This document shows, one piece after another, positions 13,701 through 25,900 of a stretch of DNA of 64,000 nucleotides. The translations under genes were made by a program, and so were the position numbers. Origin of the DNA: Liolophura sinensis (taxonomy: Eukaryota > Mollusca > Polyplacophora > Chitonida > Chitonidae); the NCBI RefSeq assembly GCF_032854445.1, contig NC_088295.1, positions 4,590,501 through 4,654,500 of the forward strand. The letters run 5' to 3'. The notes below the pieces were generated by a model. It was not told the DNA's origin. It made no database searches and was given only the letters and a program-made list of their open reading frames with translations. Numbering within the stretch: the stretch's first letter is position 1; each line of letters opens with the position of its first letter.

Positions 13701-13958
13701 GCAACCTCCACTACATACCTGTTTGACTTCCAATATTCACAACAAACTGCCAAAATACATAGTGCGGGTCACGTAATGAAGCCTCTAATGTGTGAACGTA
13801 AGAAAACGAGTAACAAAGTAGAAGAATGTTGGATGGTTTGATCTCGTTGAGCAGTGCCCGGTAAACTATGGCTTTCCCGTTGTCAATAGAAACAGCTGTT
13901 TGAGCATGCGCATTTAGAACTTCCTTCCGGTTGTCAACAGCCCAACGAAAGAACAAGC
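13701..13958. promoter_or_regulatory. Divergent promoter region of DNAI2 (-) and AP5Z1 (+)
   Basis: About 240 bp separate the AP5Z1 ATG (13959) from a candidate DNAI2 non-coding exon ending at 13719 on the minus strand. At 13879-13893, GTTGTCAATAGAAAC fits the RFX X-box pattern RYYNYY-N(1-3)-RRNRAC with a 3-bp spacer, which would suit a ciliary gene. No TATA box is obvious. Transcription start sites cannot be read from sequence alone. Confidence 0.4.
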
Positions 13959-16900
13959 ATGGCTTTGTCGACGATTGAGCATTTAATTCTTCAAGCAAGG
14001 TGACTTCAGCACGCTTGGACGTGGTATTACGATTCACTAAGAGTGAGGGACAGAAAGGAATAAACAGAAAATTTGCGAAACCAAAACAATGACATTTGAC
14101 ACTAAAGTTACTCGGCCTATGTTTATCACAATCATTTATAAGTTTACGCCCACTTCCTCCATCCTTATGGTGCTTATGAGGATGAATTTAATTCGGTTTT
14201 ATTTTCAGCGTAAAGAATGCTTATTCCCTCTGTACAGATTTCTTTTTGACAAAGGCGTTCTTTACACATATCGAGTTTAATTCTGACGAGAAATCAGTTC
14301 CGGTACCGGTACATGTTATTGTTAGGGAAGCAGTAATTTGATGTGTATCAAAATGGTTCTTATTAATTCATTCACTAACGACTGAAGTCATACTAAAAAA
14401 ATTTAAACATGACTGAAAGGGCACAAAATATATAGGAAGCTAATTAATATGCCTTGCCTAAAGATCGATGGATGTATTAAAGTTTAAGAGGAAGAAATAA
14501 TGAATAAATGTTATGCATGTATGTGGCGGAATTAATGCAAGATCAACAGTATAACAGTCACAGAGAAACTGAAAGGAAGGAAGTGCATATGTAGGTTTTG
14601 GTAAAATTTATTTATACATTTTAACAATCAGAGATCTGGCCATCTGTGGGAAGGTCTGCTGCAAGCTGCAAATGTTCGTGAGTTTCCCCCGAACTTATCC
14701 CGGTTTCCTCCCTCCACAATCCAGGCCACGGTCATATAAGTGCAATATTCTTGATTACAGCGTGAGACACCAGTCAGATAAGTAACAATCAGAGATGGTT
14801 GAATAGGCAAAAGACTTGATACCTATGAATTACTGTGCATGTAGGCTATATATATATATATATTTTTTTCCAGGTCTATGCCACAAGATGAGATTGACAA
14901 GTTGTGTAATGTTGCCTTTGACACCTTCCATCAGTCTGATAAATCAGCAGATTGTAGCTTTGCACTGAGACAGTTAGTATTTATTCTGCAAGCTTCAACC
15001 ACAGAACCAAGGTCTGTATAGGTGGAGTGCTAGAATATATATGTACATGGCCCAATTAGCTACATATGCTTTTCCCAACTGTAACAACTGTCTCACATAC
15101 TTAAGGCATTTTGCACGCTACAATTTTTGCAGGCTTAAATTTGATTGTGTTAAACATGTTGAAGTAAACAATGAAAAATTGTGTACTATGCCCAAACCTT
15201 AACCTCTCCCAAGACATGCCCAGATTCAGTCTCTTCTCAGATACCTATTTGGTCACAGCACCTGTCTGCTCCCAACACCTTTTTTGTGATCAAAATGTTT
15301 ACTTTCTAGGCCACTCTGTAATGTGAATAAATGTTTTTGTTCTAAGACCAGCACCCTATCATCTACCTGGTAATTGAAAAATCTCATTATGTGCATGGCT
15401 AATGTAAGAACTGAAAATCTACTTTTGTTCAGTTTGGAATGTTAAAAGTCTGTCATAAAGACTGTCTATATGATTTATTTATTTATTTGATTGGTGTTTT
15501 ACACCGTACTCAAGAATATTTCACTTATGCGACGACGGCCATCATTATGGTGGGAGGAAACCAGGCAGAGCCTGGGGGAAACCCACGACCATCCGCAGGT
15601 TGCTGCCAGACCTTCCCACGTACAGCCGGAGAGGAAGCCAGCATGAGCTGGACTTGAACTCACAGCGACCGCATTGGTCTGAGGCTCCTGGGTCATTACG
15701 CTGAGCTAGTGCGCTAACCAACTGAGCCATGGAGGCCCCAACTTTCTATATGAGGTGTAGCACATGTAAGACATACATGATATGGCTAAAATTCAGCCAA
15801 TACTTACATGGTATAGGTGTTTGTTTTGACAGCCTTCCTAAGAAGCTAATTGGCTTAATGCTGCAGTCCCTGGGGTCCGGGAGGTCAGGCGTGAGCAAGA
15901 GGAAGCAGTGTGTGTTGTGTTCTGACCTCCTGCGGGAAGTGCTCCCTTCGGATGAGCTATCTCTACAGGATGGTCAAGCACCTCTCACCCCGAACAAAAG
16001 TGTGGAGTACTTGCCTCTGTATATCATACAGGTAACTGTCACCACACTGTGCATAATACAGGTAACTGTCACAGGTAACAGATGAGCTATCCCTCTCACC
16101 TCGAACAAAAGTGTGGAGTACCTGTCTCTGTATATCGTATAGGTTACTGTCAACACACTGTACACCATACAGGTAACTGTCACAGGTAACAGATGAGCTA
16201 TCCCTCTCACCTCGAACAAAAGTGTGGAGTACCTGTCTCTGTATATCGTATAGGTTACTGTCAACACACTGTAACTGTCAGCACACTCTACATCATACAT
16301 CATACAGGTAACTGTCAACACACTGTACACCATACAGGTAACTGTCAGCACACTCTACATCATACAGGTAACTGTCAGCACACTCTACATCATACAGGTA
16401 ACTGTCAGCACACTCTACATCATACAGGTAACTGTCAGCACACTCTACATCATACAGGTAACTGTCAGCACACTGTACACCATACAGGTAACTGTCAGCA
16501 CACTCTACATCATACATCATACAGGTAACTGTCAGCACACTCTGCATCATACAGGTAACTGTCAGCACACTGTACACCGTACAGGTAACTGTCAGCACAC
16601 TCTACATCATACATCATACAGGTAACTGTCAGCACACTCTGCATCATACAGGTAACAATCACAACATTCTACATCATACAGGTAACTGTCACAGGTAACA
16701 GATGAGCTATCCCTACATGATGCTCAAGCACATCTCACCTTGGACAAAAGTGTGGAGTACCTGTCTCTATATCGTACGGCTTACTGTCACCACACTGTAC
16801 ACCATACACGTAACTGTCACAACACTGTACATCATACAGGTAACTGTCACCACACTGTACATCATACAGGTAACTGTCACAACATTGTACATCATACAGG

Positions 16901-19900
16901 TAACATCCACATCAGTGTACATCATACAGGTAACTGTCACTGTCTCATCAGTGTACATCATACAGGTAACTGTCACTGTTACATCACTTCACATCATACA
17001 GGTAACTGTCACTGTTGCATCACTGTATATCATACAGGTAAGTGTCACTGTCGCATCAGTGTACATCATACAGGTAACTGTCACTGTCACATCAGTGTAT
17101 ATCATACAGGTTACTGTCACTGTCGCATCAGTGTACATCATACAGGTAACTGTCACTGTTGCATCAGTGTACATCATACAGGTAACTGTCACTGTCACAT
17201 CACTGTATATCATACAGGTAAGTGTCACTGTTGCATCAGTGTACATCATACAGGTAACTGTCACTGTTGCATCAGTGTACATCGTACAGGTAACTGTCAC
17301 TGTTGCATCAGTGTTTATGATACAGGTAACTGTCACTGTCGCATCAGTGTACATCATACAGGCATTTGTCACTGTTACATCACTACACATCATACCGGTT
17401 GTTGTCACTGTCACGTAAATTGTACTGATGTTAGCCATTCACATTTACCTGTCTGCAGATGTCATAGAGGATCATGATTAACTGTTGGTTCTCGATACTT
17501 GCACAAAAATCCACCTCAAATCAACGAGTGCAAGCAGAACTAAATTCATAAAATCACAACATGGCATTTACGTAAGATAGAGTGCTGAGTAAGTTTCCAT
17601 GATAATGCTATATGTATTTCTTGTGAGAAGTAGTTTGTTGAACTTACAGTGTGTAACCAGTGTGCCTTGTTGGGTTTACAGGGTCATGCTGAGGGTTGCC
17701 TTGACAAGATAGTTCCTTTTGCTTTACGGTAAGTCAGACAGCCATTCACATGTAGCTCTGAAATATATTTTCCTTTTAAGCAAGAAAAACATGATTTCCA
17801 AAAAATTGCAATTTTGAGAAGATTCAGAAAATAACTTAAACAAATTATTTGATTTTAACTTATTGTTTTCAGAAAACTTTATTCTACTGCTTTAGGACTC
17901 ACAGGGTATCCCATTTACACAAGTAATAATTACTTATCAGTTAATTTTAATTAATAATTTTAGATGGTTGACTGAGGAAAAGCTGGATTGTGATGTACAG
18001 AAAAAATTGTTCACTTTTCTGGTTGGTGTGGAAACTCTACACAGACATATGCTGTCAGAAGGTATGTTTACTTGCACCTCAATTTAACTTTTGAAAAAAG
18101 GTGAGAATCAGATTTATGTATTTACGTATTTCAGTTGGATGTTGATACCTGCATGGTGACATAACCACCTTCCAGGGTTTATCAATCATGAAGAATGTAG
18201 ACTAAGAGAATAAAAACACTTCATTTTTAGTAGGTAAATTAACACAAAATGGTATACATAATAGTTCTCCTTTATTCCAGTTGATGTCACAAGCATCAGT
18301 AAGAAAGCATCTGATTGGTTAATGAATGCTAGTTTGTACCAAGCCCCGAACCCCTACACATATAACCCATTCAAGAAAGATCATAGTCTGCCGGTGAATG
18401 AAATTGATGGTACTCCTTCTAGAAACTTCTTCTCTGTTCTTAACGTCGGTGAGTTGTCAACTAGATATTGTTAAATGATTAGACTAAAAGTAATCTACTG
18501 TAATGATATTTTATGATTATTATAAGTAACGCTTTCTAAAGCTACATCTTAAACTACATATCTACTTGTAGTTACATATAAAGATGGATGGGAGTGGTCT
18601 TGAAATCTCTAGGCTACATATCTACTTGTAGTTACATATAAAGATGGATGGCAGTGGTCTTGAAAGCTCTAGGCTACATATCTACTTGTAGTTACATATA
18701 AAGATGGATGGGAGTGGTCTTGAAACCTCTAGGCTACATATCTACTTGTAGTTACATATAAAGATGGATGGGAGTGGTCTTGAAAGCTCTAGGCTACATA
18801 TCTACTTGTAGTTACATATAAAGATGGATGGGGTTGGTCTTGAAAGCTCTAGGCTACATATCTACTTGTAGTTACATATAAAGATGGATGGGAGTGGTCT
18901 TGAAACCTCTAGGCTACATATCTACTTGTAGTTACATATAAAGATGGATGGGAGTGGTCTTGAAATCTCTAGGCTACATATCTACTTGTAGTTACATATA
19001 AAGATGGATGGGAGTGGTCTTGAAATCTCTAGGCTCGACAATCACATGAATGTTTTGCTTTAGTTTTATTAGCTTACAGTTGAAAACGTTTAGAACTCTT
19101 ATTTCTGTTTAATCATATTTTGACAGGCCAGTATTACACCGAGGATCAAGTATTAAATATCTTCACCTTTTCACTGCTGTACAAGTGGCTAAGTCATCCA
19201 AACACTGGCAAACAGCAGTCCCGGACTGTAACCCCAACAGGGGAGACAACCCACACTTCCACTATCTTCACCACCTTGGTGCCCAAAACAGTGGATTACT
19301 GCTTTCGAATTCTGGACCAGTGTGAAAGGAGTAAGTCACTGAGGATTTTGTCACTTTTGGGCTAAAGGAATTATTTATTCATTTAATTGGTTATTCAGGC
19401 CTATTTAGGCTAAAGTCTGGGGAAACTGCCACTCCTTGTCAGATATCTGACGAAGACAGTGGTTGTGGAAACTATAAATCTAGTTTAACTCTGTGGGTAA
19501 GTTAGTTGATTGTGGAAACTATAAATCTAGTTTAACTGTTAGGGTAATTTAGTTGATTGTGGAAAGTATAAATCTAGTTTAACTCTGTGGGTAAGTTAGT
19601 TGATTGTGGAAACTATAAATCTAGTTTAACTCTGTGGGTAAGTTAGTTGGTTGTGAAAACTATAAATCTAGTTTAACTGTTAGGGTAATTTAGTTGATTG
19701 TGGAAAGTATAAATCTAGTTTAACTCTGTGGGTAAGTTAGTTGGTTGTGAAAACTATAAATCTAGTTTAACTGTTAGGGTAAGTTAGTTGATTGTGGAAA
19801 GTATAAATCTAGTTAAACTCTCTGGGTAAGTTAGTTGGTTGTGAAAACTATAAATCTAGTTTAACTGTTAGGGTAAGTTAGTTGATTGTGGAAAGTATAA

Positions 19901-22900
19901 ATCTAGTTTAACTCTGTGGGTAAGTTAGTTGATTGTGGAAACTATAAATCTAGTTTAACTCTGTGAGTAAGTTAGTTGGTTGTGGAAACTATAAATCTAG
20001 TTTAACTCTGTGGGTAAGTTAGTTGGTTGTGGATACTGTAAATCTAGTTTAACTCTCTGGGTAAGTTAGTTGATTGTGGAAACTATAAATCTAGTTGAAC
20101 TCTGTGAGTAAGTTAGTTGGTGTGGAATAAGAGTAGATTCATATTCCATTTCATAAATAATGATTTGACTTTTGTCTTTTCAGAACCTAAAGTACCACAG
20201 GATTGTGATCTTCAGGATGCAGTAAGTGAAGTTACACACACACAAGTAGTAAAGTAGCACACACACACACACATATAAATCTACCTGTCTTGTGCAAATA
20301 CACAATATAGGGTCACTGCCAAAGCTACACCAAGTATTTTGTACCTGTTCAAATTGTCTAAAGCGTGTAATGTTTTGATTTTGATCTTTGTCTGTAAATC
20401 TGTTGACACTGTGTGTTGAAAGTGGTGAAGATTTTATTCCTTGTCTGAATGTCTGTTGACAATTTGTGTTGGAAGTGGTTAAGAATTTATCCTTGTCTGA
20501 ATGTCTGTTAAAGTGGTGAAGACTGTGACCCTTGTCTGTATATCTGTTGACAGTGTGTGGTGGAAGTGGTGAAGACTTGTTTGTCCTTGTTTGTATGTTT
20601 GTGGACATTATCTCTGGAAGTGTGAATATGTTGATATTTGTTTGTTTTCAGTGTCTATTTCCAGTGGTGAAGATTTTAATCCTTGTCTGTATGTTGTTGA
20701 CAGTGTGTGGTGGAAGTGGTGAACACTTGTCTATCCTTGTTTGTATGTTTGTATGTTTGTGGACATTATCTCTGGAAGTGTGAATATGTTGATATTTGTT
20801 TGTTTTCAGTGTCTATTTCCAGTGGTGAAGATTTTAATCCTTGTCTGTATGTTGTTGACAGTGTGTGGTGGAAGTGGTGAACACTTGTCTATCCTTGTTT
20901 GTATGTTTGTATGTTTGTGGACATTATCTCTGGAAGTGTGAATATGCTGATCCTTGTTTGTTTTCAGTGTCTATTTCCAGTGGTGAAGATTTTGATCCTT
21001 GTCTGTATGTTGTTGACAGTGTCTGTTGGAAGTGGTGAAAATTTTGGACCTTGTCTGTAAGATTGATCATGGACAGCTGTCTAAGGTGTTCCAGGAAATC
21101 AAACGCTTGTTTTCCCGACTGACACAGAAGGACACTCCTCCACGCATACTGCTGCAGATTCTTCAGTTCTTCTTAAACCACAGTAAGTTCTACTTCTGTG
21201 ACAATGTTTTTCCAGAGGGATATCATTTTACCTAGCAAACAAACCTCGTAACATCTTTTTAAGATCATCAAAACTCTAAGAATCAGGCAAGTGTGAAACT
21301 TTGTCATGGACAAAAATTTAAGAATGAAATATGACCTCAAGGCATGGCCATGTCACGATATCACGTAGTCTGCTCAGGACATGTACTTAGCTTTGTATTG
21401 TCTGTCCATGATGACAGTGGTGATATCATGTAGTCTGTTCAGGACATGTAATTAGCTTTGTATGGCCTGTCCTTGATGACACTGGTGATATTGCAGAGTA
21501 TGTTCAGGACATGTTATTGGCTTTGTATGGTCTGTCCATGATGACATTGGTGATATCACAGAGTATCTTCAGGACATGTAGTTAGCTTTGAATGGCCTGT
21601 CCATGATGACATTGGTGATATCACAGAGTCTGTTCATGATGATGTTTATTCTTTCCTCCCTTGTTGCCCCTGTCTTTTACAGGTGAAGAAGTTGTCTATG
21701 ACCCTCAGCAGGCCTATGACATGTACTTCGGTCACCTAATTTCACTACATTGTGGGAACGCGTCTGTGGCCTATGAAACTCTACAGTTTATAACAGATAA
21801 CTTGGAAACTCTGTGTTATAAGACAAATGTCCTTAGCAAATACTTTCCCAATATATTTAAGGTGAGTGTTGCTGCAGAAATCTGTTACTCTCTGGTATTA
21901 TTTATTTCATGCGTCAAATTTTCACGGAAAAGTAGAAAGACAGCTCACATGATTTCTGTATAATCTTGTGTTGTGGTTAGGTATTTCCATGGTGGGTATT
22001 CTTTTGTAATAACATGCCTTACTAGTTGCTATCCCATTGTTTTTGATATGCAGGTAGAAACAAAAAACAGACATCACTCAAGGTGTTAGCACAAAGTCTG
22101 ACATGTGACTTCATGACATTTGATTTAATCTTGCTATTGTTTAGTTATTTATTGTTATTTTCTAGTCTTCTCCTGTCAGTTTTCTTCTTATCCTCTGACC
22201 TTGTCTTGTTAGCCTGTGACCTTGTCTTGTTAACCTGTGACCTTTCTTGTTAGACTGATTTGTCTTGAATACACACTGACCTTGTCTTATTAGCTTGTGA
22301 CCTTTCTTGTTAGACTGACTTGTCTTGGATACACACTGACCTTGTGTTGTTAGCCTGTGACATTTCTTGTAAGACTAACTTGTCTTGGATACACGCTGAC
22401 CTTGTCTTGGATACACACTGACCTTGTCTTGGAAACACACTGACCTTGTCTTGGATGCACACTGACCTTGTCTTGGAAACACACTGACCTTGTCTTGGAT
22501 GCACACTGACCTTGTTTTGGATACACACTGACCTTGTGTTGTTAGCCTGTGACTTGTCTTGGATACACCCTGACCTTGTCTTGGATACACACTGACCTTG
22601 TCTTGGATACACAATGACCTTGTGTTGTTAGCCTGTGACTTGTCTCGGATACACTCTGACCTTGTTTTGGATACACACTGACCTTGTCTAGGATACACAC
22701 TGACCTTGTGTTGTGAGCCTGTGACTTGTCTCAGATACACTCTGACCTTGTCTTGGATACACATTGACCTTGTCTTGGATACACACTGACCTTGTGCTGT
22801 TGGCTTGTTGTTATATATCATGTATATGTATCTTCAAGATCCTAGCTTGGAATCCACGGTCTTTCATCTGTGAGATGATGGAGATTTTACCAGCTGTCAT

Positions 22901-25900
22901 GTCACCGGCATCAACTATTGAGGTAAAGTCTGTATTACAATTATGATAAACTTCAGAAAGTACTTTTCTTTACCATTCAATACTTTTATGCCAAACTGCA
23001 TGTACAGTATGCGCTAAAATACACTGGAGAGTGGCTAAAAGGAACAGATCACCGTCAAATTTGTTCATTTCCAGGTGTTTCATGCTTTGCTGGATCTGCC
23101 ATGTATCTGCGCTGCCTTGGAGGTATCTGAGAGAGCTCTGAAAGGGGAGAGCACTCCAGCTCAGACTCCAGCGCAAGGTGGTGAGCTGACCTCATTGGAA
23201 GCATACAGAGACCCCCTCTACAATTTGATGTTCAAGTTCGTGATGAGGGTGGAAGGTGGTTGTGGGGATACAATCAGCAGGTGGAAACATTATGTTATTA
23301 ATGAACAAAATCTTTGTGCTCAATTGCCATTTATCATCATGACTGTCAATTGGTTTACATACGTTTACAGCCATTGAGTTAACACTAACACCCTACATTC
23401 ATAATATATATCCCTATATTATTTTCCCAGGTTATAATGCCAACTGACTGTTGTGTTTCAATTATTATTGCAGGTTGAAGGACTTACATGACATCCTTCA
23501 TGACATGTGTAACAGCCCACGTGTGGTTGTGTGTGGACAGGTAGTTCCTGTGCTGCTCAGGTGAGGACTTACATGACATCCTGTGTGACAGGTGTAACAG
23601 ACTCTGTGTGGTTGTGTGTGGACAGGTAGTTCCTGTGCTGCTCAGGTGAGGACTTACATGACATCCTGTGTGACAGGTGTAACAGACTCTGTGTGGTTGT
23701 GTGTGGACAGGTAGTTCCTGTGCTGCTCAGGTGAGGACTTACATGACATCCTGTGTGACAGGTGTAACAGACTCTGTGTGGTTGTGTGTGGACAGGTGGT
23801 TCCCGTACTGCTCAGGTGAGGACTTACGTGTACATGACATTCTGTGTGACAGGTGTAACACACTCTGTGTGGTTGTGTGTGGACAGGTGGTTCCCGTACT
23901 GCTCAGGTGAGGACTTACATGTACATGACATCCTGTGTGACAGGTGTAACAGACTCTGTGAGGTTGTGTGTGGACAGGTGGTTCCCGTACTGCTCAGGTG
24001 AGGACTTACATGACATTCTTCATGACAGGTGTAACAGACTCGGTGTGGTTGTGTGTGGACAGGTAGTTCCTGTGCTGCTCAAGTGAGGACTTACATGACA
24101 TTCTTCATGACAGGTGTAACAGACTCTGTGTGATTGTGTGTGGACAGGTGGTTCCCGTACAGCTCAAGTGAGGACTTACATGACATTCTGTGTGACAGGT
24201 GTAACAGCCCACGTGTGGTTGTGTGTGGACAGGTGGTTCCCGTACTGCTCAGGTGAGGACTTACATGTACATGACATCCTGTGTGACAGGTGTAACAGCC
24301 TCTGTGTGGTTGTGTGTGGACAGGTAGTTCCTGTACTGCTCAAGTGAGGACTTACATGTACATGACATCCTGTGTGACAGGTGTAACAGCCTCTGTGTGG
24401 TTGTGTGTGGACAGGTGGTTCTTGTACTGCTCAGGTGAGGACTTACATGTACATGACATCCTGTGTGACAGGTGTAACAGCCTCTGTGTGGTTGTGTGTG
24501 GACAGGTGGTTCCCGTACTGCTCAGGTGAGGACTTACATGTACATGACATCCTGTGTGACAGGTGTAACAGACTCTGTGTGGTTGTGTGTGGACAGGTGG
24601 TTCCTGTGCTGCTCAGGTGAGGACTTACATGACATCCTGTGTGACAGGTGTAACAGACTCTGCATGATTGTGTGTGGACAGGTAGTTCCCGTACTGCTCA
24701 GGTGAGGACTTACATGACATTCTTCATGACAGGTGTAACAGAATCTGTGTGGTTGTGTGTGGACAAGTAGTTCCTGTGCTGCTCAAGTGAGGACTTACAT
24801 GACATTCTTCATGACAGGTGTAACAGACTCTGTGTGGTTGTGTGTGGACAGGTGGTTCCCGTACAGCTCAAGTGAGGACTTACATGACATTCTTCATGAC
24901 AGGTGTAACAGACTCTGTGTGGTTGTGTGTGGACAGGTGGTTCCTGTACTGCTCAAGTGAGGACTTACATGACATTCTTCATGACAGGTGTAACACACTC
25001 TGTGTGGTTGTGTGTGGACAGGTAGTTCCTGTGCTGCTCAAGTGAGGACTTACATGACATTCTTCATGACAGGTGTAACAGACTCTGTGTGATTGTGTGT
25101 GGACAGGTGGTTCCCGTACTGCTCAGGTGAGGACTTACATGACATTCTTCATGACAGGTGTAACAGACTCTGTGTGGTTGTGTGTGGACAGGTGGTTCCC
25201 GTACTGCTCAAGTGAGGACTTACATGACATTCTTCATGACAAGTGTAACAGACTCTGTGTGGTTGTGTGTGGACAGGTGGTTCCCGTACTGCTCAGGTGA
25301 GGACTAACATGACATTCTTCATGACAGGTGTAACAGACTCTGTGTGGTTGTGTGTGGACAGGTAGTTCCTGTGCTGCTCAAGTGAGGACTTACATGACAT
25401 TCTTCATGACAAGTGTAACAGACTCTGTGTGGTTGTGTGTGGACAGGTGGTTCCCGTACTGCTCATGGTGAGGACTAACATGACATTCTTCATGACAGGT
25501 GTAACAGACTCTGTGTGGTTGTGTGTGGACAGGTGGTTCCCGTACTGCTCAAGTGAGGACTTACATGACATTCTTCATGACAGGTGTAACAGACTCTGTG
25601 TGGTTGTGTGTGGACAGGTAGTTCCCGTACTGCTCAGGTGAGGACTTACATGTACATGACATCCTGTGTGACAGGTGTAACAGACTCTGTGTAGTTGTGT
25701 GTGGACAGGTAGTTCCTGTGCTGCTCAGGTGAGGACTTATGTGTACATGACATCCTGTGTGACAGGTGTAACAGCCTCTGTGTGGTTATGTATGAACAGG
25801 TAGTTCCTGTACTGCTCAGGTGAGGACTTATGTGTACATGACATTCTTTATGACAGGTGTAACAGCCTCTGTGTGGTTTTGACAGGACCTGTAGTTCCTG

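Noticed and set aside
13711-14037. 108-codon minus-strand frame upstream of DNAI2
   Set aside because: It is antisense to AP5Z1 exon 1, has no recognisable homology, and the DNAI2 start is fixed by [15 protein letters not shown] at 11754.
15660-15738. tRNA gene
   Set aside because: The A and B boxes belong to the SINE head; the sequence does not fold into a complete cloverleaf and continues into the SINE core.
16193-17477. Open frames of 100-245 codons (VTVTCMMYTD-type and HHTGNCHC-type repeats)
   Set aside because: Products of 30- and 36-bp units in a splice-donor array; the Cys-His spacing in one frame is accidental.
23654-25641. A series of open frames of about 70 codons reading MWTGGSRTAQVRTY and relatives
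   Set aside because: They are frame-shifted readings of the exon 13-derived array, two to three units long each. They share no frame with AP5Z1 and have no start or splice context of their own.
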